Shown piece by piece: positions 8,203 through 16,236 of a stretch of DNA of 56,442 nt. Source of the stretch: Verrucomicrobiales bacterium (GTDB taxonomy: Bacteria; Verrucomicrobiota; Verrucomicrobiia; Verrucomicrobiales; DEV007); contig JARGNG010000021.1 in assembly GCA_029213265.1 (NCBI GenBank), positions 26,902 through 83,343 of the forward strand. Reading direction: 5' to 3'. Made by a program: the position numbers and the translations under genes. The stretch's first letter is position 1, and every line of letters begins with the position of its first letter. The notes below the pieces were generated by a model, which had not been told where the DNA came from, did no database searches, and saw nothing but the letters and a program-made list of their open reading frames with translations.

Positions 8203-9122
8203 CAGATACCGGAAAAATGCTGGCCGAAAAGTTCGCGGAGCTGTTCCGCCGGAGGAGTGGCTGTCGAGATTGGAATCACGGGAACACGCAGGGCCTGAAA
8301 AATATCCCGCCACTCGTCGAGTCGATTGGCAAACGCTTCCTGAAACGCCCCGGGAAAAGACCGCTCCTCCGGTAGAGGCAGCGGCCCTTCGGATGTGGCG
8401 GCGATCATACCGGGCTGGTTTTGCAGAGAACCACCCAATGGATCATAAACGGCAACCATGAGCACGTCGTTGTGGGCAGCCAGTCGGGTGGCCAGACGTT
8501 GCGTTTCCTCATTGGCCCCATCAAGATCACTGATGATAACAACGAGATGATCGTGCTTCGCGCGACGCACCGCAGCTTCGAGAACTTCGTTGACCGTGAC
8601 CGCACCTCCGTGAGGAACCCCGTCGGCCAGTCTCTCATTCAGGCGCACGACCTCATGCAGTAGGCGAAGGACTGAAGTCTGGTTCCGCTGGGGCCGCAGG
8701 TCGACAATTTCCTCTTCACTAAACACGATTCCTCCGACTCGATCCCCCACCCCCAATGTCCGCCACGCAGCGAGAGCAGCGAGTTCAGCGGCGACGACAG
8801 ATTTCATCGTGCGGCGGCTGCCGAAAAACATAGGCGCACGTTGGTCGACAAGAAGAAGAACAGGACGCTCTCGTTCCTCGCTGTAGACCCGGACATGAGG
8901 TGAGCGGAGCCGTGCCGTCGCCTTCCAGTCGATCGTTCGCACATCATCGCCCTGGGCGTAGTGCCGCAACTCTTCGAAGGCGAGGCCACGCCCACGCAGC
9001 CGGGAGGCATGCCGGCCCGAGAGAAGGGAATGAACGGGCTGCTTCGGAAGAAAGCTGAAACCACGCGCGTCCGCCTGGAGCTGGATCAGCTCCTCCAAGG
9101 TTGCGGTGATTCGCGCTTTCAT
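8202..9122 (-). CDS. DUF58 protein (vWA-like MoxR partner)
   Basis: DUF58 protein of 306 aa. The family signature LRHYAQGDDVRTIDWKATAR lies at residues 52-71, followed by a vWA-like Rossmann region (RPVLLLVDQRAPMFFGS, later LVVIISDLDG). No membrane helix is present, so this is the short soluble DUF58 type, unlike the 467-aa paralogue at 35182-36585. DUF58 proteins are encoded next to MoxR AAA+ ATPases and are believed to be adaptors or clients of them. The ATG at 9122 starts 8 nt after the moxR stop; reading further upstream would run into moxR without homology. Confidence 0.88.
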   Translation of the reverse strand: MKARITATLEELIQLQADARGFSFLPKQPVHSLLSGRHASRLRGRGLAFEELRHYAQGDDVRTIDWKATARLRSPHVRVYSEERERPVLLLVDQRAPMFFGSRRTMKSVVAAELAALAAWRTLGVGDRVGGIVFSEEEIVDLRPQRNQTSVLRLLHEVVRLNERLADGVPHGGAVTVNEVLEAAVRRAKHDHLVVIISDLDGANEETQRLATRLAAHNDVLMVAVYDPLGGSLQNQPGMIAATSEGPLPLPEERSFPGAFQEAFANRLDEWRDIFQALRVPVIPISTATPPAEQLRELFGQHFSGI

Positions 9123-9130
9123 CAGAAAAC

Positions 9131-10090
9131 TCAGATCGAGACAACGCTTTCGAGAAGTAGATCGATCACTTCGGTTCGGGTCTTTCCGGCCGCTTCCGCC
9201 TCGTAACTGAGATGGATACGGTGCGCGAGACAAGCCGGAGCAACAGCGCGGATGTTATCGGGAGAAACAAAGTCCTGCCCCTGCAACCAGGCATGAGCCC
9301 GTGCCGCCGCATCGAGCGCAAGCGTGCCGCGGGGACTGGCCCCGAGTCGAATCCACTTTTCCAGATCCCCTCCGAACCGGGAAGGCTCGCGAGTTCCGAT
9401 CACGAGATCGACCATGAACTGCTCCGCCGCTTCGGCGACATGAATCTCCCGGACTTCCTTCCGGGCCTCAAAAATGACATCCTGGGAAACCACCTCCGGC
9501 TTCTCTCCGGATGTCCCCGACCTCTCGCCGCGCACAAGCCGAAGGATCGCGCCCTCGTTTTCCGCGGGCGGATAGGGAACATTCACATAGAGAAGAAAGC
9601 GGTCCATCTGCGCTTCCGGCAAAGGGTAAGTTCCCTCCTGCTCGATCGGGTTCTGAGTGGCGAGAACAAGAAACAGATCCGGAAGCTTGTGCGTCGTGCC
9701 CGCCACCGTCACCTGTCGTTCCTCCATCGCTTCGAGAAGTGCTGCCTGAACTTTTGCCGGAGCCCGGTTGATCTCATCCGCGAGGACGAGATTTCCGAAG
9801 ATCGGTCCCTGCTGGAAATCAAAAGTTCCATTTTGTTCCCGATAGATTTCCGATCCGGTGACGTCACTAGGGAGCAGATCCGGGGTAAACTGAACACGGC
9901 TGAACTCACTCTCAATGAGTTTGCCGAGCGTCTTGATCGAACGGGTTTTCGCCACTCCCGGAAGGCCTTCCATGAGAACGTGACCGTCAGCAAGAAACGC
10001 GATGAGCAAGCGCTCAACGACATCCTCCTGGCCGATGATCGCCGCATTCATCGCCGTGGAGATTTGTTTAAAAGCGTCGTTTGGATTCAT
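9131..10090 (-). CDS. MoxR-family AAA+ ATPase (copy 1)
   Basis: MoxR ATPase of 319 aa. Walker A is GLPGVAKT (residues 42-49), Walker B LVLADE (101-106), and the MoxR pattern FTPDLLPSDVTG and ATQNPIEQEGTYPLPEAQMDRF (in two adjoining parts) are all present. A helical lid domain follows. MoxR proteins act as ATP-driven chaperones that mature partner proteins, often those with vWA domains; here the partners would be DUF58, BatA and BatB. The ATG at 10090 overlaps the DUF502 stop by 4 nt, which fixes the start. A second MoxR is at 36612-37604. Confidence 0.92.
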   Translation of the reverse strand: MNPNDAFKQISTAMNAAIIGQEDVVERLLIAFLADGHVLMEGLPGVAKTRSIKTLGKLIESEFSRVQFTPDLLPSDVTGSEIYREQNGTFDFQQGPIFGNLVLADEINRAPAKVQAALLEAMEERQVTVAGTTHKLPDLFLVLATQNPIEQEGTYPLPEAQMDRFLLYVNVPYPPAENEGAILRLVRGERSGTSGEKPEVVSQDVIFEARKEVREIHVAEAAEQFMVDLVIGTREPSRFGGDLEKWIRLGASPRGTLALDAAARAHAWLQGQDFVSPDNIRAVAPACLAHRIHLSYEAEAAGKTRTEVIDLLLESVVSI

Positions 10091-10680
10091 GAGCTGGTAG
10101 CGGGTTTCATTGCTTTGAGAAGTTTGGAAGAACCTGAACCCCAGTGGGAGATACATTTCGTCATTTCCATTACAGTCACATCAACGAGATTCACCCGGTC
10201 CCGGTCCATAATCAGAATGGACCCGGCCATCGGGGTGGGTACGGAGGGAATAAATACAGTGCAGTTCCCGTCGTCGTGCTCTTCGATGAGAAAGGCCGGG
10301 GTGAGACAGCCATCCTCCACATCAATAAAAGCCGGCTGGAAATCGTGCGCCGAGTCGAAGTCCCCTGCCTTCGCTGCAATCGAGCGAAGCGCCGCATAAC
10401 CGGGAATTCGATCGAGAACGGCTTCCTCAACAACTTTGCCAAAAAGCCGACCGATCGTCGTGTGGAAAAGCAGGCCGACGAGCAGACAGATGATGAGGAA
10501 TGTCGCCAACGCCACGAGGGTGGGATGATTCACCTCTTCGGGAAGATGTCCCGAGATCGGCTTCACGATGACCCCGAGTTTCACGAGGACCTTGAGAAGC
10601 AGAAGAATCGCGAGCCAGGCGGGAAGAACCACAAGCACGCCTGTGACCAGCGCGTTCTTTAGAATTTTCAGCGGTTTCAT
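10087..10680 (-). CDS. DUF502 integral membrane protein
   Basis: DUF502-family protein of 197 aa. Two membrane helices lie at about residues 10-35 (ALVTGVLVVLPAWLAILLLL) and 55-75 (LVALATFLIICLLVGLLF). They are followed by the family pattern IGRLFGKVVEEAVLDRIPGY and a soluble beta domain (VFIPSVPTPMAG). The function of the family is unknown; related plant proteins (COV/LCV) are integral membrane proteins of the secretory system. Its stop overlaps moxR by 4 nt, so it appears to be the first gene of the MoxR-Bat operon. Confidence 0.88.
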   Translation of the reverse strand: MKPLKILKNALVTGVLVVLPAWLAILLLLKVLVKLGVIVKPISGHLPEEVNHPTLVALATFLIICLLVGLLFHTTIGRLFGKVVEEAVLDRIPGYAALRSIAAKAGDFDSAHDFQPAFIDVEDGCLTPAFLIEEHDDGNCTVFIPSVPTPMAGSILIMDRDRVNLVDVTVMEMTKCISHWGSGSSKLLKAMKPATSS

Positions 10681-10698
10681 CTTTCACTGGCATGAAGA

Positions 10699-10725
10699 GG
10701 CCGCACTCAATCTCTTGAGGCGGCC
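10699..10725. terminator. Hairpin between sulfatase and DUF502 genes
   Basis: Near-perfect inverted repeat: left arm GGCCGC plus CTCAA with one bulged A, loop TCTC, right arm TTGAGGCGGCC. It gives an 11-bp stem in the 90-nt gap downstream of the sulfatase stop. No T-run follows, so it is only a possible terminator or structured leader of the DUF502-moxR operon. Confidence 0.4.
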
Positions 10726-10738
10726 CGTTCAAATCCTG

Positions 10739-10757
10739 GATTCCCTCAAGGGGAATC
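10739..10757. terminator. Second hairpin downstream of sulfatase
   Basis: Perfect 7-bp inverted repeat GATTCCC / GGGAATC with a 5-nt loop, 13 nt after the sulfatase stop in its direction of transcription. There is no strong T-tract. It forms a tandem with the larger hairpin at 10699-10725. Confidence 0.35.
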
Positions 10758-10770
10758 GCTCTAACTGAAA

Positions 10771-12309
10771 TTACTGCCCCGCGTTATCCTGAAGATTTTT
10801 CAGGATCTGATCTAGATTGAAGCTTGCCGGCTCCTGGCGCGGAGGAAACTCCTTATAGGTCTCAAGATGCTGGGCTACATAAGCAGACCCGGGAAGAAGG
10901 AGAAAGACGCGGTCAAATCTCCACATTCCGTAGTTCTCAGACTCCCAATCGGCACGCTCATACGGGTCGGTGCGGAGGCAAAAGAGCTTGGGCACGCGAA
11001 GAGTGACGAGAGGATCCTGCCAAACATTGAACCCAACAGCCCGCTGCTCCATGAAAACAAGCTTCCAGCGATCATAGCGAAGATTCGCGAGACCGCCGTC
11101 ATCAGTCCAGTAGAAGAACTCTTTACGAGGTGACTCTTCCACTTCGCCTTTGAAGAATGGCATCATGTTGTAACCATCGAGGTGAACCTTGTAATCGCGG
11201 CCCATCGCCTGGTGTCCCTTGAGAAGCTTCTCTTTCACATCCGGCTCACCTGCCGCAGCAAGAATGGTTGGAAGCATATCTTCGTGCGAGAAGACTCCGT
11301 TGTAGACCGTTCCCGGCTTGATCACTCCAGGCCACTTGATGAGACAAGGGACGCGGTATCCGCCCTCCCAGTTGGAGTTTTTCTCGTTGCGGAAAGGAGT
11401 GGAACCACCATCAGGCCACGAAAAGCACTCGGCACCGTTGTCGCTCGAATACATGATGATCGTGTTATCCGCGATACCCATCTCGTCAAGTTTGTCGAGA
11501 ATCTGACCAACGTGGCCGTCGTGCTCGACCATTCCGTCCGGATAGATTCCAAGACCGGTGACTCCTTCCGACTCTTCCTTAAGGTGAGTATTCACATGCA
11601 TACGCGTCGTGTTGAACCAGAGGAAAAACGGCTTCTCAGCAGCATTGGCGCGGTCGAGAAAGTCCATCGCTCCTGCGGTGATCTCCTCATCGACAGTCTC
11701 CATCCGCTTCTTCGTGAGCGGACCTGTGTCTTCGATACTTCCGTCCGAAGTTGACTTGATGACACCACGGGGGCCAAACTTCTTTTTGAACTCTTCGCCC
11801 TTTGGATAATCAGGATGCTCAGGCTCTTCCTCAGCGTTGAGGTGGTAGAGGTTACCGAAGAACTCATCGAATCCGTGATTAGTCGGCAACATGCTATCGA
11901 GATCGCCGAGGTGATTTTTGCCATACTGGCCGGTCATATACCCGTGATTTTTGAGAAGTCCGGCGATCGTCGGATCAAGCTCGGACAAACCTTCCTTGGC
12001 ACCGGGAAGACCGACCTTAAGCAATCCGGTTCGGTATGGACTCTGCCCGGTGATGAAGGCGGCACGTCCCGCGGTGCAGGACTGCTGACCGTACCAGTCG
12101 GTGAACAAAGCACCTTCTGCAGCGATCCGGTCAATGTTGGGTGTCTTGTAACCCATCATGCCACGGTTGTAGCAACTCGGGTTGTTCCAGCCGACATCAT
12201 CGCCCCAAATGACGACAATATTCGGTTTTTTGTCCTGACTCATAGCCGGAACGACTAATGAGGTGATGAGGAGGGCGAGAGCCCAGATACTTAGCGGTTT
12301 CAATTTCAT
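10771..12309 (-). CDS. Secreted arylsulfatase-like sulfatase (CTAGR type)
   Basis: Sulfatase of 512 aa with a signal peptide (KLKPLSIWALALLITSLVVPAMS). The metal-binding start NIVVIWGDD is at residues 30-38. The sulfatase signature SCTAGR carries the cysteine, C78, that is converted to formylglycine. The GKNHLGD segment and the SSDNGAE metal site are intact. It most resembles the widespread marine sulfatases with the block LPTNHGFDEFFGNLYHLNAE. It would remove sulfate esters from polysaccharides or small aryl sulfates in the periplasm; the substrate is not readable. The ATG at 12309 was chosen because it begins the signal peptide. The divergent AraC-type regulator is the obvious candidate controller. 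Confidence 0.9.
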   Translation of the reverse strand: MKLKPLSIWALALLITSLVVPAMSQDKKPNIVVIWGDDVGWNNPSCYNRGMMGYKTPNIDRIAAEGALFTDWYGQQSCTAGRAAFITGQSPYRTGLLKVGLPGAKEGLSELDPTIAGLLKNHGYMTGQYGKNHLGDLDSMLPTNHGFDEFFGNLYHLNAEEEPEHPDYPKGEEFKKKFGPRGVIKSTSDGSIEDTGPLTKKRMETVDEEITAGAMDFLDRANAAEKPFFLWFNTTRMHVNTHLKEESEGVTGLGIYPDGMVEHDGHVGQILDKLDEMGIADNTIIMYSSDNGAECFSWPDGGSTPFRNEKNSNWEGGYRVPCLIKWPGVIKPGTVYNGVFSHEDMLPTILAAAGEPDVKEKLLKGHQAMGRDYKVHLDGYNMMPFFKGEVEESPRKEFFYWTDDGGLANLRYDRWKLVFMEQRAVGFNVWQDPLVTLRVPKLFCLRTDPYERADWESENYGMWRFDRVFLLLPGSAYVAQHLETYKEFPPRQEPASFNLDQILKNLQDNAGQ

Positions 12310-12590
12310 AACTTTTTTACAGTGGAGGCCGAAGTTTCTTCGGAGCGGGCAATCCGTCCTCAAAATTCCAGCGATTCAATAACGACCAGCGCACCGAAAA
12401 GGTTTCGCCTTGGTTCAATTTTTCCGAAAAAACTACAGAGGCTGCCGTTTCTTTCTATTTTCTTTCTATACAACCGATTCGAGTCTACACTACACTGGTA
12501 AAGTTTCTATCCACTTTCCGAAAACCTTTCTTTCACATTCTTTTCGTTTCCCAAAACGAAATTTCTTCAAGCCGCGTGCAGCCAGAAAAC
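12310..12590. promoter_or_regulatory. Divergent regulatory region, sulfatase / AraC regulator
   Basis: This 281-nt AT-rich gap separates the divergent starts. It holds a 6-bp hairpin CCGAAG-TTT-CTTCGG (12329-12343) in the sulfatase leader and two 10-bp direct repeats TTTCTTTCTA in tandem (about 12450-12470) with a possible -10 box TATACA at 12467-12472. A perfect 8-bp hairpin TTTCGTTT/AAACGAAA with a 4-nt loop lies at 12542-12561, 30 nt before the regulator's ATG. The repeats are candidate binding sites; none can be assigned to a factor. Confidence 0.45.
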
Positions 12591-13565
12591 ATGAGTTTCA
12601 GCCAGCCTGTCCTTCATAGATTCCAATTCCGCGGCTACGATCCAGATCGCCTGCGGGAAGTGATCAATGGTGCTGACCTTGATCATGTCATTCTTGCGCC
12701 AACGACCTGCTCCGCCAACGTGGACCAGTGGCAAAGCGACGCATTATCGATCGCCAGAGGCTTTTACGATTTCCCCGTTTTCGTTCGAGGCCAATTCGCC
12801 AGAGGCCAACTCTGTATCGGCATGTCCAGAGGGAAGGTGGAACCAACCTGGGTCAACGGAGCTCACCTCAGCCAAAGTTCGCTCCAGGTTTACGCGGAGG
12901 CCGCCGAAATGACTTATCGAGCGGGCCCCTCTGCAGAATGGTGTGCAATAACCGTCTCTCGAGAGTTGCTTCAAGACGCAGCATTGCAGCATCTCGGGTT
13001 GGAACTCAACCTGCCGGTCTCAGGCATGAGGAACTACACCTTACCTCCCTCCTCCATTGATCGGTTGATTAGCCGGATCGCCAGTGCTCAGCAACCAACC
13101 TCACCGTCCAAAGAAGATCCCCTCTGGCATCAAAACCAGATTCTGCGTCTCACCGTGGAGGCACTGGCAGCCGCAGATCCAGAAAACGCCAAAACGATCG
13201 AATTGCGAAATAAACGTCGGCTCGAAGTCATCCACAGGACAGATGCAGAAATCCGGAGATTGATCAAGAATGGCTCGGGGTATTCCAGTCACCAGCTTTG
13301 TCGTGCCCTGGGCCTATCCGAGCGCAATCTCCAAATCCATTTCAAGGAAAGCCTGGGCATGAGCCCAAAATCGTGGTTTCGACATCTGGCCTTTAACGAA
13401 GTTCGTTCTGCCTTGATTCGCAAGCCGAAGAGACCGGGAATGGTTACGAAAATCGCGATGGACCATGGATTCGAGCATCTCGGCCGCTTTTCCCGCGACT
13501 ACAGAAAGCTGTTTGGAGAAAGCCCTTCGGAAACGGCTCGCAAAAGTACGCTAAGAAGCCATTGA
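12591..13565 (+). CDS. AraC-family transcriptional regulator (EutR/OruR-like C terminus)
   Basis: Cytoplasmic DNA-binding protein of 324 aa. The C-terminal AraC domain covers about residues 225-320 with two helix-turn-helix units: SSHQLCRALGLSERNLQIHF and the block AMDHGFEHLGRFSRDYRKLF, which closely follows the EutR-type signature. The N-terminal part (about 1-200) is a sensor domain with no familiar ligand motif. I took the ATG at 12591; a GTG 15 nt upstream is also possible. The gene is divergent from the sulfatase, and AraC proteins usually activate an adjacent operon in response to a carbon source, so sulfatase control is a reasonable inference. A hairpin lies just upstream of its start. 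Confidence 0.85.
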   Translation: MSFSQPVLHRFQFRGYDPDRLREVINGADLDHVILAPTTCSANVDQWQSDALSIARGFYDFPVFVRGQFARGQLCIGMSRGKVEPTWVNGAHLSQSSLQVYAEAAEMTYRAGPSAEWCAITVSRELLQDAALQHLGLELNLPVSGMRNYTLPPSSIDRLISRIASAQQPTSPSKEDPLWHQNQILRLTVEALAAADPENAKTIELRNKRRLEVIHRTDAEIRRLIKNGSGYSSHQLCRALGLSERNLQIHFKESLGMSPKSWFRHLAFNEVRSALIRKPKRPGMVTKIAMDHGFEHLGRFSRDYRKLFGESPSETARKSTLRSH

Positions 13566-13659
13566 AGGAGTAAACACCCCTCGAAATCAAATTCTCCGGA
13601 CATCCAAGGGCCGCTAGATATCCTTCAGCGCCCGCCGTTCGGCTCTGATCGCGGCAGTC

Positions 13660-14862
13660 TTAGAAGGACTCGTTAAATCCGAGGTAGAGTCCGGATTCCC
13701 CGTTTCTGCCAAATCCAAAATCGAGGCGAAGATTTCGCCTTTCCTGGATTTCGAAACGATATCCAATCCCGACGTTTCCGAGGTCGTTGCTCCACAGGTC
13801 AGAATAGTCTTTCCCAATAAATCCGATTCCGGCCCACGTCACCATTCCGTGCCGGGAAAGCTCCGCAGAATCCCGTTTTGAAAACTGATGCCGATATTCC
13901 GCAACTGCCCACACTCCAGTTCGGTCCCTGAACTGCCCGTAGTGATATCCCCTCAAATCACGAGAGGTTCCCAACGACGTGAACGAATCCCACGGCACAT
14001 CGCCACTGGTGTAGCGAGATTGCACCATCACCGCCAGAGTCGATCCGTCCCGGAACAGCGGGAAGTACCTCCGAAAATCAAAATCGATCGAATCGTACTC
14101 AAAATCACTCCCAAACCAGTCCCGGTAGTGAGTGGTCTGGAAGAGGAAAAGATGTCCTTCTCTTGCCGCCACGGTCACGTCCCGGGTGTCGTGTGACACC
14201 GTCAATCCAAGCCCGGAATCGAAGTAGTTCGGCCCAGTACGCAAAAAATCTGGATCGCCCGCCATGGCCGGAGCCGGGTTGTCAGTGTCCTGATGATTCC
14301 AGTCAAAGTTAAATCCCACGAACCAGTCCCCTTTGACCCGAAATGTGAGGTCAGGCTTGAATCGAATCATCTCATCGTCATAGAGAGTCGTCGCCGGCGC
14401 CCGCCCCACAGAAAGCCCTTTATCAAAACCGACACCGGCGTAATTACTGAAGGTATCGGTATATCCCAGGTAACCATTCGCCCTTATCGTATCGCCTCTC
14501 CAGAAGGTGTGCGCCCTCATTCCAAGTCCTACCGCCCCAATCGTTGAATACATTCCTGTCAACTGAACCGTCGAGCGGGGCATCTCCTCATCCGAATCTG
14601 TCCGGAACGTGATCAACGCCCCGCCACCGAGGGCACCTTCCATCGTAGGACTGTAGAAAGGAAACACGAGGGGGGAAATCCGGACATCCTCGAGGCTTGA
14701 AAACACCACTTCCTGTCCCATCCCCTGATCCTCAAAGTCTACTGCGACCGCAGTCTCCCCGTCCGTATCCTGCGTCAGGGCGCGCTCCGGAAAGAAAAAC
14801 AGGAATCCCAGAGCGATCGCAAGGCGCGCTATTTTTACCGGTATGATTTTTACCTGTACCAT
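13660..14862 (-). CDS. BamA/D15-like outer-membrane beta-barrel
   Basis: Outer-membrane protein of 400 aa in the surface antigen D15 (BamA/TamA) superfamily. After a signal peptide (residues about 8-30, ARLAIALGFLFFFPERALTQ) the sequence goes almost directly into the barrel (FYSPTMEGALGGGALITFRT). Late in the chain it has the conserved LRGYHYGQFRDR block, corresponding to the RGY loop of the family, and it ends in phenylalanine (YLGFNESF) as expected for Bam-assembled proteins. No POTRA domains are present, so it is a short, barrel-only member and not the essential BamA. The ATG at 14862 gives the signal peptide; upstream codons overlap the gltS gene region without homology. Confidence 0.82.
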   Translation of the reverse strand: MVQVKIIPVKIARLAIALGFLFFFPERALTQDTDGETAVAVDFEDQGMGQEVVFSSLEDVRISPLVFPFYSPTMEGALGGGALITFRTDSDEEMPRSTVQLTGMYSTIGAVGLGMRAHTFWRGDTIRANGYLGYTDTFSNYAGVGFDKGLSVGRAPATTLYDDEMIRFKPDLTFRVKGDWFVGFNFDWNHQDTDNPAPAMAGDPDFLRTGPNYFDSGLGLTVSHDTRDVTVAAREGHLFLFQTTHYRDWFGSDFEYDSIDFDFRRYFPLFRDGSTLAVMVQSRYTSGDVPWDSFTSLGTSRDLRGYHYGQFRDRTGVWAVAEYRHQFSKRDSAELSRHGMVTWAGIGFIGKDYSDLWSNDLGNVGIGYRFEIQERRNLRLDFGFGRNGESGLYLGFNESF

Positions 14863-14989
14863 GAGGTGGCGATTGAAAGGGAGAAGAAGTTTTAGCCGAA
14901 TGGAACGAAAATGCAAGTGAGCGGAGTCCTCCCGCTGCACCTGAGGCGCCTTCCACTCGCTTCCATCCCCACCCACAGGAAGCAGCTCA

Positions 14990-16186
14990 CTACCCGAACC
15001 ACCCCAGGAATGCTTTGATGATGATCGCATTCGCAATGTCGACGAAAAACCCGCAAACGAGCGGCACGATGATAAATGCCTTGTGAGCGGCGCCATATTT
15101 CTTTGCCACCGCCGTCATATTGGCCATCGCCGTAGGCGTCGACCCAAGAGAAATCCCCCCGAATCCAGAACAGATCACAGCGGCCTCGTAGTCCCTCCCC
15201 ATCAGCCGGAATACAACGAAAAGTGCGAAGCAAAATGCGATGGCAAACTGCGCTGCGAGAATCGCAAAGATCGGTCCTGCAAGATCAGAGAGCGTCCAGA
15301 GTTGCAGACTCATCATCGACATGGCAAGAAACATGCCCAGGCAAATATCCGAGATTAAGGCAAGAGAGCGGGTTCTGGAAGGCCACGCCAGCTTGGGAAA
15401 GAGTCGCGGAATCGTATTGGTCAAAATAATGGCGCCGAAAAGCGAGCACACAAAAAGCGGGAGCTGAAGCCCGGCCTGCGCCAGCGCTTCCTGAATTCCC
15501 TTCCCCAGGGTTAAACTGACATTGAGCAACAACCAGGCTCCGAGAAAAGAATAGACGTTGATCTGGGTGTCCTCCGTCTCATGAGCCAAACCAACATCCG
15601 GCTGTTCAATGCGCTTCGGTTCGAGTTTGTGACGGGAAATCAGGAAATTGGCAATCGGTCCCCCCATGACCGAAGCCAGGATCAGGCCGAAGGTCGCACA
15701 GGCAATCCCAATTTCGCTGGCATTCGCAATGCCATATTCATCACGAAAGGTAGGTGTCCACGCTATCGCGGTTCCATGTCCGCCGATCAAAGAGGTCGTC
15801 CCGCCCAGAACACCAACTGCTTTCTCCAGGCCGAACAGGGAAGCAACTCCAAGTCCGGTTAGGTTCTGCAGGAACATAAACACGACCGTAGCGGCAATAA
15901 GAATAACCAAGGGAAGGCCACCCGTCAGAAGTGAGCGGAGATCAGAATTCAATCCAATACCGGCAAAGAAATACACCAGCAGGATATCGCGGGCACGCAG
16001 GTCAAAGACAAGTTGAACATCAAAGACCAAATAGACGACCCAGGTCACCAGGCAAACCATGAGTCCGCTGGTAACAGGTTCCGGGATATTGTACTGCCGC
16101 AGCAGCGGGATACGGGAATTGAGCAACTTCCCCAGAAAAAGGACAAGAATGGCCAGGTTGAAGGTTGTGATCGCAGGAATTTCCAT
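14990..16186 (-). CDS. gltS: Sodium/glutamate symporter GltS
   Basis: GltS-family carrier of 398 aa with about ten membrane helices. Family hallmarks are LLRQYNIPEPVTSGL near residue 30-45, the first re-entrant block GGTTSLIGGHGTAIAWTP (with the GGHGT motif), and its second-half counterpart GFGGISLGSTPTAMANM (GSTPTA). The two inverted halves form the sodium and glutamate site at the inner membrane. It transports glutamate with sodium. The start ATG at 16186 gives the normal family N terminus. It stands 127 nt upstream of the D15-like gene on the same strand; there is no obvious functional link. Confidence 0.95.
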   Translation of the reverse strand: MEIPAITTFNLAILVLFLGKLLNSRIPLLRQYNIPEPVTSGLMVCLVTWVVYLVFDVQLVFDLRARDILLVYFFAGIGLNSDLRSLLTGGLPLVILIAATVVFMFLQNLTGLGVASLFGLEKAVGVLGGTTSLIGGHGTAIAWTPTFRDEYGIANASEIGIACATFGLILASVMGGPIANFLISRHKLEPKRIEQPDVGLAHETEDTQINVYSFLGAWLLLNVSLTLGKGIQEALAQAGLQLPLFVCSLFGAIILTNTIPRLFPKLAWPSRTRSLALISDICLGMFLAMSMMSLQLWTLSDLAGPIFAILAAQFAIAFCFALFVVFRLMGRDYEAAVICSGFGGISLGSTPTAMANMTAVAKKYGAAHKAFIIVPLVCGFFVDIANAIIIKAFLGWFG

Positions 16187-16236
16187 CTATTTGTCGCCCG
16201 GCAGTAGTCTCCTCTCCTTGCCGAAATACGCAACGA

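Noticed and set aside
9212..10399. Plus-strand open frame of 395 codons opposite moxR and DUF502
   Set aside because: It crosses two well-supported minus-strand genes and shows only low-complexity translation.
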